NCBI GenBank assembly: GCA_023974075.1
Contig: CM043792.1
Location: forward strand, 12,691,456 to 12,755,455
From: Chaenocephalus aceratus
Taxonomy: Eukaryota > Chordata > Actinopteri > Perciformes > Channichthyidae
Length of the DNA stretch: 64,000 bases
Direction: 5' to 3'
Shown here: one piece after another, positions 31,877 to 41,274 of the stretch
Layout: every line of letters begins with the position of its first letter
Position numbering within the stretch: position 1 is the first letter of the stretch
Translations under genes and position numbers: made by a program
The notes under the pieces: model-generated
What the model saw: the letters and a program-made list of their open reading frames with translations, nothing else
Databases searched by the model: none
What the model was told of the DNA's origin: nothing

Positions 31877-33025
31877 TTAAAAATTAACTAGATAAAAAAA
31901 TATATAATATGTACAATAACTATTAAGGTTTTTTGAAGTATCACGGAGGAGACGGGCCACGTCGGCTGCCCAGTCATGGTGCCGTTCCTGCTGGGCCCGA
32001 TCCTCACCTCCTCGTTTCCTCTTGCCTGGGTGACAATAAGATAATAATTAGCAATAAGGAAAAAACACAGGACAGGTACAGGTCACACAAGGATATAAGA
32101 ATAACATGTATAAACAGAACAACAGTAAGGTGAACTAAAGAAAGTTCTGGCCCTAGATGTTTACAATTATTTTGAAAGTGAATTACATTATGTCCAGCCT
32201 GTTGATAATGAATATAAATATATGTATATGATAGGATGTCACACACAACTGTACTAGCTGCTTACTAGCTAAGACTTTACTTGTAACAGAGCATTTCTAC
32301 ACAGTGGTATAGCTTATTTTAATTACTGTTGATGGATGATCCAAGGTTTAAAAAAACAAAAACACAATTCCAGTCGTTTTGCCATTTCTATTTCTTACCT
32401 AGAACCACACGCTGCGGTGTCGTGATGGCACTCGGTGTTGGTGGTTGAGTTGGTGTCGATTCTTCAGCTGGGGTCCGTTCTGGATTCAATGACGATGTGG
32501 ACGGAACACTGCCATCAACCGTTGTTCGGGAATGTTCCTCCTCACGAGTCCCAATGTAATCATCTAGAACAGCAAAATGACTTGTTAATTCCACAAACTA
32601 CTGCAGCACAATACTAAAGAGCAACAACAACTATAGAAAAGAAAAACTGAACGTAAACAATGGCACATATGGTGTTAGCAAACAATAGCTCTAGCTAAGG
32701 CTATCTGCCTTAGCTAGCTATGTAGCTCTTCGGGGCTCCATAAAAGCATGGGTTGTCGAACATTAATGTAAGGATAAAATAGACTTCTTTGTTAGAAGTG
32801 AGCGTACCTTGCAGGGACTCCAGTAAAGCCGTTGCCGTTTTCCCTACACTGCAGGAAAGTCCTCGAAAATCAGCGTTCGGGCATCTGTGCGGAGAAATCC
32901 TGGAACACTTTCAAATTTCGCGTTGTTCCGTCGAGCTCCCGCTGGATTTTATCATCCCCAATGAGATTAAGGAACGTCGTCACCTCCTCGGTCGACCACG
33001 GTGTGCTTTTCTTCGACGTTGCCAT
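31877..33025 (-). pseudogene. Harbinger Myb/SANT-like DNA-binding protein, disrupted
   Basis: Exon 1 begins at the ATG at 33025 (MATSKKSTPWSTEEVTTFLN). Tryptophan spacing and the helices around LIGDDKIQRELDGTTRNLKV and QDFSAQM fit the Myb/SANT (trihelix) domain of Harbinger accessory proteins. An in-frame TGA follows QMPER, where relatives read RGFSRTFLQC. The sequence after the stop still encodes FSRTFLQCR and then, one frame over, TATALLESLQ before a GTACGC donor at 32808. Exon 2 (32563-32399) reads DDYIGTREEE and a Thr/Pro-rich linker. Exon 3 (32025-31877) reads GKRKRGGEDRAQQERHHDWA. Splice phases agree only in the shifted frame, so the gene carries at least one stop and one frameshift and part of the DNA-binding region is deleted. 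Confidence 0.65.
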
Positions 33026-33736
33026 TTTTGTAGCTCCTCCGTTTACAAAATGCTGCAAGCTTGCTTCTAGATCTATATGCGCCGCTAGGGATGATCTCGC
33101 GCGCGATCTTGTGACGATTCTCTCTGACCAATCAGCAGTCGAGTGTTGACGTCACAGCCCTGGCCTGGTCTGATAGAACCACGATTTTATGGGGCCGGAA
33201 AAAGAGGGAAAAAGTACCCGCTAGCCGGTACTAGGCTATATGGAAATGCCACCAAAAACTGGCCTGGCCGCTTGAGGACGGTTAAGGACGCTTAAACGGG
33301 GCTACCCGCTGCAGTGGAAATGCGCCATTAGCTTCTCTCTGGACTCTTTTCCCTCTCTTCCTTGGTCGGTGACAGTATTTGGTGTGCCTGTCTGACTGAG
33401 TGGATGTGTGGCTGGAAGATGCTGTGTTTTTCTAAGAAAACCAAAAGTGACAAACAAGACAATTGAAACCCAAATGTAGCAAAGTTCATGGTAGCTATCG
33501 GCCAATGCGTCTCCATGCACTGCTGTTACCATAAATACATGTTATCCTCGACATTTGCGGTAAAAGTTCCTTCAAAATAAGAGTCCCGATCTTATTAGTT
33601 TCAAAATAAAAGTGCAAAACGAAAACTTTACCATAGCAAATGTTGGCATACAATAATCACTTCTCTAAAAGGTAACTCATTTTAAATATAGTTTATTTAT
33701 ATATAATAATAATAATATTAATATTAAAAACTGCGG

Positions 33737-35452
33737 TCACAGACGTGCACGCAGTTGTGGGCGGGCCTTCGCGTCCGAGCGCCTGTAGGGGAGGGTCGCT
33801 GGTCGTCGCGGCGTCAAGCAGATGCGCGCGTGTCCTCCGAAATGAGCCGTTCGTAATTTCTCAAACGTTCGTGTCCCGGACTGCATCTTCCCCATAATAC
33901 TCGGGCATGCATGTGAGTGGTGGAGGAGGGGGTGGTGGAGATGCAGGGCCTTCAGCAGGGCCTTCAGCAAACTCCAACAATTCTGCAGCAAGCTGCTCCC
34001 TGACAGTCTTCTGGGTGGTGTGGCTTTGTCCTGCTGCATCTAACAAATGTGGAAAAACAAAGAGATTAGATTAATTCACTGGCTTATACTTATAGGATAA
34101 TATTGGACTATAAATGAATAATATTACACCAAATAAATAAGTAAACACATGTATATTCATTCACTGGCCATTCATTTAGAAAATGTAACTCCAAAAAGAC
34201 AAGTAACACTATTTAGCATTTTGGCTAATCATTCCTGTTGGCTAAGCTAACACTGTGATTGCAGTTCCACCAAACACAAAGTAATATATAAAAAGGATAA
34301 TATTGGACTATAAATAAATAATATTACACCAAATAAATAAGTAAACACATGTATATATTCATTCACTGGCCATTCATTTAGAAAATGTAACTCCAAAAAG
34401 ACAAGTAAAACTATTTAGCATTTTGCCTAATCATTCCTGTAGCTTCTTGGCTAAGCTAGCACTGTGACGCAGTTCCACCAAACACATAAGTAATATATAA
34501 AAACAGAGAGATTACATACCTTTCCCGTGGTGGAAGTTCAACATCCGAGTCACTACTGCCCGGATCCAGGTCTGGCTGGAGGAGATCTTCATCATCCGAC
34601 GAAGAGTCATCTGGTATGATCATAGCCCCGCTATCGTCAGCTAGCATCTCTAGCACCTGCTCGCCTCGGTGGTGAAAGCTCTCCCTTCTGGCAGCGTAAT
34701 GCGTAATGGAGCCGGAGCGGGCGTAGTTTATACTACGCAGGATCATATCTTTGGAACCCATTGGTCGATTTGGGTGATTGACACCTTTTCTGAACCGTTT
34801 AGAGCCAATAGAATCGAGTGACAAGTCCCGCTAAACACTTACGTCAAGTAGAGAGAGGTTTGCGTAAACAGCACGTGAGGACAGCATTAGCTCGGGACTG
34901 CAAAACGTTATACCTACTCTGCTGCCATGAATGTAAGATAGATTATCAGGAACAATTCTAAAGTGACTAAGAGGACATTGGATTAACCTTAAGCAGCGTT
35001 TTTATTCCCTTGAACAACAGCTTTGATCACAAAACAGCAACGGTATAAGACATACTTATTGTTATGGTTTTGAAAACTGTTGTTTTTTTCTTCTCCTGTT
35101 CTGGCTGATAGCTCAGTGAGTTTGTGTCCTTACAGTGATGATACTTATAACAAAAATATAATCTGTGGGAGTATCAGCCTTTCAGATGATATGTAGTTTT
35201 TTGTGCAGAAAACATTAAGTTTTAACGGTCGTTTTTGCTAGTTAGCACCGGAAGTAGCATCTGCCGTTTTAGCTAAGGGCTAATGCTAACGCTTCTGTGA
35301 GACTTTGTTTTGTTTCGGTAAAAAATAGTTCTTATCGTCAGTTAGCTGAGATTCTGCTCGTTAATCTGGTATAACACATTCAATATTAAGATGTTCTGAG
35401 ACACAGTGTCGTGGAAAAAAAAAACCAGGGTCCCGCCGGCTTAACAGGTTAA
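33737..35452 (-). mobile_element. piggyBac-like element remnant, copy 2
   Basis: The right end matches copy 1 (CGTCAGTTAGCTGA, CTGAGACACAGTGTCGTG, CTTAACAGG) and stops at TTAA (35449-35452). On the minus strand, 34824-34456 contains SFHHRGEQVLEMLADDSGAM, then IIPDDSSSDDEDLLQPDLD, an acidic N-terminus of the type seen in piggyBac transposases, before a splice-like GTATGTAAT. A second frame (34046-33861) ends in a proline run and CMPEYYGEDAVRDTNV, which may come from the C-terminal part. The catalytic domain is missing. The left end of the element is not fixed. Assignment rests on the TTAA ends plus the acidic N-terminus. Confidence 0.45.
34094..34500. repeat. Tandem duplication of a 200-bp non-coding segment
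   Basis: The stretch starting AGGATAATATTGGACTATAA at 34094 is repeated from 34294 with about 95% identity by eye, up to AAGTAATATATAAAAA near 34500. It lies between the two coding remnants of the piggyBac-like element, probably in an intron. Confidence 0.85.
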
Positions 35453-35961
35453 CCGTGGCGTGCGGTGCAGTGGGTTGTGCAGACGTTCTGCCCTTGACTG
35501 TTTGTTTACTCAATAAACGCATCTCCTCTTGATATTAGGCCATGTATGTTCCATACCAGTGGAGTTTGCTTTTTGTTGTTGTGTTTATTGATCAAAAAGC
35601 AAACCTTCAATACAGCTGTTATGTGGGTCAAGGTAAGTAAGTAATAATTGAAGCTGTGTATTGGTTAATATTAGCGTATGACTTAAAATTAAACACAACA
35701 CAGCATTTCACAAAACGCCGCAGCATTTCACATTGGACGGAATAGGGTATTCCTTAGGGAGAACACTTCTTGTTTATGATTGGACAGAGCCAGCCAGGAC
35801 AAGCACTGCTGTGATTGGTTGTTTTTGCTGCCAGTGAAGAAATGACGCTTCGTGATTGGTCAACGTCCGACAGCGCAATAATGTCCCAACCGGTCCCTCC
35901 CAACACATCAGCCGTTAGCACCACACTCAGAGCTCACAGCTCCTCATATCTGTTCAGAAAC

Positions 35962-36378
35962 TAGGGATGGGAATTTGAAAGCAAATGTATATCATAAGAT
36001 GAGGTTTGAGTCTGCGTGATCTGCGTGTAGGGAGGGGCAGCAGCCATATCATTGGCTAGAACTAGCTAGATCTGATGGATTTGGACATAAACGCGAGTGA
36101 AGTATAACCGGACACGAGAGAGAGATCAGCACCTGCAGCTCTACCCGCCTGTGAGGGACCGGTGAGCAGAGCAAAACACACCTTTAGACGTCACCTAACA
36201 CATTTAGCTATGGCATAGGTCGTATATATATACATTGAATTATTCAATTTGATAATATGTAATCAACTTAGGCATCACTCCCAAAAAAAAATTAATAAAA
36301 ATATTCATAACTCATATTCGAATACATGAATAATTATTCGAATACCTGAATCATTTCGAATAATCGTTCCCATCCCTA
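35962..36378. mobile_element. Non-autonomous hAT element, 417 bp
   Basis: Termini TAGGGATGGGAA and TTCCCATCCCTA are exact inverted repeats. They are flanked by identical 8-bp duplications TCAGAAAC (35954-35961 and 36379-36386). Eight-base duplications and TAGGG ends are hallmarks of hAT elements. The empty site is preserved in the other arm of the fold-back repeat, where CAGTTTCTGAACAG at about 37913-37926 is uninterrupted. No coding capacity. Confidence 0.93.
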
Positions 36379-36831
36379 TCAGAAACTGGACAAAAGTTAA
36401 ATATGTACAAACCACAGACTGTCTATGTCATGGCGAATACAGTCGCTGCTTTATTTATGTCTGTATGACGTTGTTGTGAGTGTGGACGGAGCAGCTACAG
36501 GTTAGCTTAGCCTGATGGATCCGATTCCATTCTGAAACACGCATTTTAAAAGCTTTTCGCCTGCCGTCTGTCTGCAGACTTGGTCAAGCATTAATTCATG
36601 GTTTTTACTAACCGTTTATCAGTATATAGTTTACTTCGGCATCACTTTGAAACGTGTATTACAATTAAATCACTGTCAAATATGTTCATTTTGTTGTAGT
36701 TGGTAATCTCCTATAGGATTTACATGGAGATACTTCCCGCCCCCTCTCCAGCGCGTCTTGTTTGAATGACAGGGAGGCAAACACAGCTGACAGCCGCGGT
36801 GAAACTCAAGCGATTAGAGCGATGCGAAATA

Positions 36832-37600
36832 TGGGTAAGGCAAGGCAAGGCAAGTTTATTTATAGAGCACTTTTCAACTCAAGGCAATTCAAAGTGCTTT
36901 TACAAAAAAAAAAATGAAAGACATTAAGCATTAAAAAAGAAAAGCTAATCAAATAAACATTAAAGGAAAAATACATGGATAAAAGTTACAGTGCAGTCTA
37001 AAATATAAATAGTTCAATTAAACATTACAAGAAAAAGTACATGGATAAAAGTTACAGTGCAGTTTAAGATATGAATAGTTCAATTAAAAGCAGCGACAAA
37101 AAGAAAAAGTCTTCAGCCTGGATTTAAAAGTAGTCAGAGTTGCAGCGGACCTGCAGGTTTCTGGGAGTTTGTTCCAGATATTTGGAGCATAATAACTGAA
37201 CGCTGCTTTACCATGTTTAGTTCTGGACTCTGGGGACAGAAAGCTGACCAGTCCCTGAGACCCTGGATGGTTCATAGTTTAGCAGGAGGTCAGTAATGTA
37301 TTTTGGGCCTAAACCCATTCAGTGCTTTATAAACCAGCAGCAGTATTTTGAAATCTATTCTTTGACACACAGGAAGCCAGTGTAAAGACTTCAGAACAGG
37401 AGTGATGTGATCCACTTTCTTAGTGTTAGTGAGGACTCGAGCAACGGCGTTCTGAATCAGCTGCAGCTTTCTATAGATTTTTTTAGTGAGACCTGTGAAG
37501 ACAACCATTGCAGTAGTCGAGTCTACTGAAGATAAAGGCATGGACAAGTTTTTCCAAATCCTGCTGTGACATTAGTCTTTTAATCCTAGATTATGTTCTT
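36832..37600 (-). pseudogene. L2-like LINE 3' fragment
   Basis: Minus-strand frames read IYRKLQLIQNAVARVLTNTK, then HITPVLKSLHWLPVCQRIDF and KILLLVYKALNG (37547-37290), then after a break SFLSPESRTKHGKAAFSYYA and PNIWNKLPETCRS (37275-37084). This is the C-terminal region of fish L2-type reverse transcriptases. The 3' end at about 36840-36900 shows the usual AAGTTTATTTATAGAGCACTTTT tail start. The fragment is 5'-truncated and frameshifted, so inactive. Confidence 0.8.
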
Positions 37601-38108
37601 TAGGTGATAGTAGGCTGATTTAGTAAACTGGGTAGTCTACCATAGTATTTACATGGAGAGTAAGCCCCTTAAAAGACCATGAATTAATAAAGCATTAATT
37701 CTGTGTTTACTCCTGTGATTCAAAAAAGACGCTGGAGAGGGGGGGCGGGCCGGATCTCCATGTAATATCCTATCGGAATCGGATCGATCAGGCTAAACTA
37801 ACCTGTAGCTGCTCCGTCCACACTCACAACAACATCAATACAGACATAAATAAAGCAGCGACTGTATTGCCATGACATAGACAGTCTGTGTTTGCATATC
37901 TTTAACTTTGTCCAGTTTCTGAACAGATATTAGGAGCCGTTAGCTCTGAGTGTGTGCTAAAGCTAACGGCTGATGTGTTGGGCCAATCACAAAGTCATTT
38001 TTTGATTGGCAAGCAAAACAACCAATCACAGCAGTGCTTCTCTGGCTGGCTCTGTCCAATCACAAACAATAAGTGTTCTCCCTAAGGAATACCCTTTCCG
38101 TCCAATGT

Positions 38109-38328
38109 GAAATGCTGTGGTGTTTTGTGAAATGCTGTGGTGTTTTGTGAAATGCCGCGGCGTTTTGTGAAATGCTGCGGCGTTTTGTGAAATGCTGCGG
38201 CGTTTTGTGAAATGCTGCGGCGTTTTGTGAAATGCTGTTGTGTTTTCTGAAATGCTGTGGCGATTTGTGAAATGCTGTGGCGTTTTGTGAAATTCTGTTG
38301 TGTTTTGTGAAATGCTGTGGTGTCTTGC
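38109..38328. repeat. 20-bp minisatellite, 11 units
   Basis: The unit GAAATGCTGTGGTGTTTTGT is repeated at exactly 20-bp spacing from 38109 with point variants (TGTGG, CGCGG, TGCGG). The equivalent end of the opposite arm at 35702-35730 holds only about two units, so the array grew in one arm. Confidence 0.93.
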
Positions 38329-38344
38329 ACTTCAGGGCCACCGT

Positions 38345-39000
38345 ACCATAGAGATGTTTTTATTTTAAAGTAAATTCAGATGGAACATAGTAAAAACATG
38401 TAAATTCTAATGTCCGCCTAAAAAAAAAACATTACTTATAGTGAAAACCACCCTTGAATGATGGGTTTAGTAGACTAAAAGCTTTAGGAATCCAAACTAT
38501 AACATATAATAAGTACCCTGTATCAAGATTGATGCAAACAAGTGAAATTTGACCTTTTAGAGAGGTTTAGAAAAATAAAGTCCACCTCACCTCTGGGTAA
38601 TTTGGGAACTATCAGTTCCATTTGAACGTTTTTCACTGTAAAAATCATTGTATTACTTCATTCCATCCAAATACAACTGTTTGTGAAAAATAAATAAAAT
38701 GCAAATGAAACATACTCTTGTTATCCTATTAGGCTCCACGGATCCGAAATCGGTCATTTGCAGGAAGACAACAAAGTCTAAGGAACCTTAATAGTTAATA
38801 AACTATGAATATTTTATATCCATAGAACGGGAAAAAAAACTATTTAACTGATCTTTTTTCATTTATTTTTTCACAAAAACACAAACAATGGCTAACAGTG
38901 AGCCTCTGAATTAGCCCCGAGCGAAAAATGCTAACCTATTACTGTACCAAAAATCACTACTCCTAGCTCCCTTATTACTTATCCTAGCTCCACATCCAAA
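38345..39000. repeat. piggyBac-like repeat, copy 3, rearranged
   Basis: 38350-38590 matches copy 1 (9395-9615) in the same orientation, including AAAGCTTTAGGAATCCAAAC and GTACCCTGTATCAAGATTGA. The sequence near 38925-39000, with GAGCGAAAAATGCT, matches copy 1 near 10140-10220 in the opposite orientation. The copy therefore contains an internal inversion. Confidence 0.6.
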
Positions 39001-39849
39001 ACATTGTTTATGACCGCAAGGAGACACAGAATCTAACGGTGCCCACCTCAACACTAAAAGATACAAAAACTAGCGAGGGTTACCAACAAAAACGTACATC
39101 AAAAACAAGTGGCGCTAGGTAGAGTAGTAGCATTAGCACTGCACACACCCACCGCGTGTTCCAATGAAAAGCATACATATATATAAATAAAGTATAAAGT
39201 ATAGGTCAACACATTTCCGTATAACACACCAATTCCGATATTACTCACGTTTGACAACGTGGAGCATGGTTTCTATGTACCGAGAAGTGGGTAGTTGAAT
39301 GAGTCTGTTGACGACCAAAACCTCCGCGCAACCTCCAGACAGCCAAGGCAAGCTACCTGAATTAAGTCTCTCCCTAAACCGGCAATACCGGAAATGTGAC
39401 ATCCGGTTTGTCCTTCACAATAAAGTTTTTCAAAATAAAGGTACATTTAATATTGACGTATCAAATTGATTCAAATGTCTTACACAACACATGTATCGAG
39501 ACAATAAATGAACTGTTTATATAGTCGATCAAACCCGTGTATGTTACTCATTACAGGATAATCACATGGCACTAAATGAGACCGGCTGTTCTCCTCTGTT
39601 GACATCCTGCTGGTTTAAATTACGTGTTCTTTAGGCTCTGTGCACAAGATGGCGTCTATCAACTTCCGGCGGCTGGGTGTGCGGCTGAGTACTTCGGTTT
39701 GAGTACAGAACTTTGACAGGCTTGACAGTTTATGTCACACCGAGAGCAAGAATGAGCGGATTTCGGGGTAAAAGTAAAGCGATTGGCCTTCCAGCGTGTA
39801 AGAAAGTCGGCACTACATTGCTGTGTGCCCCTTTGGTACAATTCGTCCA

Positions 39850-40290
39850 GTTAATCAGAAACAGAATACCTTTATTAGTCCCACAGAGGGGACATTTGCA
39901 GCGTTACAGCAGGAAAGAGCCACAGACGGCTGAGTGTTGAATATCTTACATGCGTTAAAAAGAACTAAGTTATAATATAAGAAACAATATGCTAAAAAAG
40001 TACTAAGTTATAATATAATAAATGCTAAAAAAAAGATAAAAAGTTACATCATTTTCAAAAAAACAGATAAAACACAAATCAAATCTACAAATCAAATCCT
40101 GTAGCAGTTCTAGGATTTAGCAGTATATTACAGTTATTAAAGATGGCATATGTATATAAAGTATATATTGCACATAAAGCACATAGGCCTATTGCACATA
40201 GTTTGACGGTATTTAACAGCAGCAAGTTACACAATGTTATAATCGGGAGATAAGTTTCCATTCATTACGGCAAGCCTGGGCAACAACGAT
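39850..40290 (-). repeat. LINE 3' tail fragment
   Basis: AATACCTTTATTAGTCCCAC followed by AGAGGGGACATTTGCA is a common fish LINE 3' end read in reverse. AT-rich, non-coding sequence follows to about 40290. Confidence 0.5.
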
Positions 40291-40492
40291 TAAAATATTT
40301 CTTGCTCCCAAACCAATTGTGTATTTCATTACAAAAAGCAGTTATACCATACTATGTTTAGGTAAAATGAATTATATCCTCAAAACAAACACACACACAA
40401 ATAACAAAGGAAAATACATAATTTAATAAATCCACAATATGATAACATTTCACTGATTAATTTAATAAACTTTTACAAAACATAGGTTGATG

Positions 40493-40966
40493 TTATATCG
40501 GGGGGGTAAATATATATTTAAACATTTCGTCAATGAGTCTGCATATTTTAAGTAATGTTAGTTTATATAACAGATGAACAGATGTACAATATCCAGAAAG
40601 TAGATGCAAAACATATAATAATGTGTACATTTCCAACATATCCTCTGAAAGAGTGTTAGTCGTTGAGTTGAGTAGTGAAGCCATTCGTTTTTTTTTTCGT
40701 GGTGCGATGTCTGCTGAGAGGTCCTTGTATACCTCGCTGACTTTGAGGACATCTGGGTCTGGCAGCTCCGCCCGCACGGCCTTGTAACGTGTACTCCTTT
40801 GAACATGTTTATATGATAATTAAGACAATTTTACACTCAGACAAACAATCACAAAGTTGTAGCAGGCTACATACAATTACTAGGACAATATATATTACCT
40901 TACACCGTCAGCAACTGTAAACTGCTTTGGCATAGTGGAAATGAACACCATGTCACTCCACTCTGC
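40493..40966 (-). CDS. Two candidate exons of an unidentified gene
   Basis: Exon A (40966-40899, 68 nt) lies between an acceptor ending AAACCAG and a donor GTAATA and reads AEWSDMVFISTMPKQFTVAD then GV, leaving two bases. Exon B starts at 40796 after TTCAAAG. With those two bases it continues RSTRYKAVRAELPDPDVLKV, SEVYKDLSADIAPRKKKRMA, SLLNSTTNTLSEDMLEM, and stays open to 40493. The junction keeps the frame and the joined product looks like a normal soluble protein with a basic KKKR patch. The AT-rich C-terminal 40 residues may be 3' UTR read-through. I do not recognise the family. The sequence upstream on this strand is a repeat array, so any first exon would lie beyond 45 kb or be lost. Confidence 0.4.
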
Positions 40967-41274
40967 CTGGTTTCACACACTATTAATTACACAAAAGAAT
41001 TGTCAATTTAATTGAAAAGGTCGTTGATGCAACATACTAAATCAAGCTCTTGGCACAAAGGAAATACTCATTAAATCGTGGATTGGCTGTGAACACATAC
41101 TGTTCTATTGTATTGCATAGAAAGATTTGTTACTGTTCTGCTTGTAGTGGAAATACTGTTTGTAGTCGTAGATAGAAAAACAAAGATGGAAAACATTTCA
41201 CCATACATTGTTTAGGACTTTTATATGTATTGGGTGTTTTATGGTTAATGTGGGAAATTAATAAGCAGAGCTGT

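Larger units (their letters stand above)
30539..33327 (+). mobile_element. PIF/Harbinger transposon with deleted transposase and Myb-like genes
   Basis: The terminal inverted repeats run over 40 bp (TGGCGCATTTCCACTGCA at 30539, complement ending at 33327) with a few differences. TTA duplications flank both ends (30536-30538 and 33328-33330). TSD and termini fit PIF/Harbinger. Inside are a 46-codon remnant of the transposase on the plus strand (30775-30915) and a broken Myb/SANT-like gene on the minus strand (33025-31877), the usual two-gene layout. Both are shortened by deletion, so the element depends on others. Confidence 0.88.
35690..38330. repeat. Large fold-back repeat, arms inverted around LINE debris
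   Basis: The left arm (35700 to about 36830) and the right arm (about 38330 down to 37680) are inverted copies. Matching pieces are GGTATTCCTTAGGGAGAACA and its complement near 38085, the CAGAAACTGGAC region, the GACTGTCTATGTCATGGC region and CATGGAGAT-CCCGCCCCCTCTCCAGCG. The left arm carries a hAT MITE (35962-36378); the right arm lacks about 190 bp and ends in an expanded minisatellite. The spacer holds an L2-like fragment. No coding function. Confidence 0.8.

Noticed and set aside
38060..38341. Minus-strand frames of the SISQNAAAFHKTPQHFTK type
   Set aside because: Translation of the 20-bp minisatellite; two frames are open at once.
39650..39710. ATGGCGTCTATCAACTTCCG start with a mitochondrial-like N-terminus (MASINFRRLGVRLSTS)
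   Set aside because: It stops after 17 codons. The only possible donor (GTTTGAGT) is poor, and LINE sequence follows downstream.
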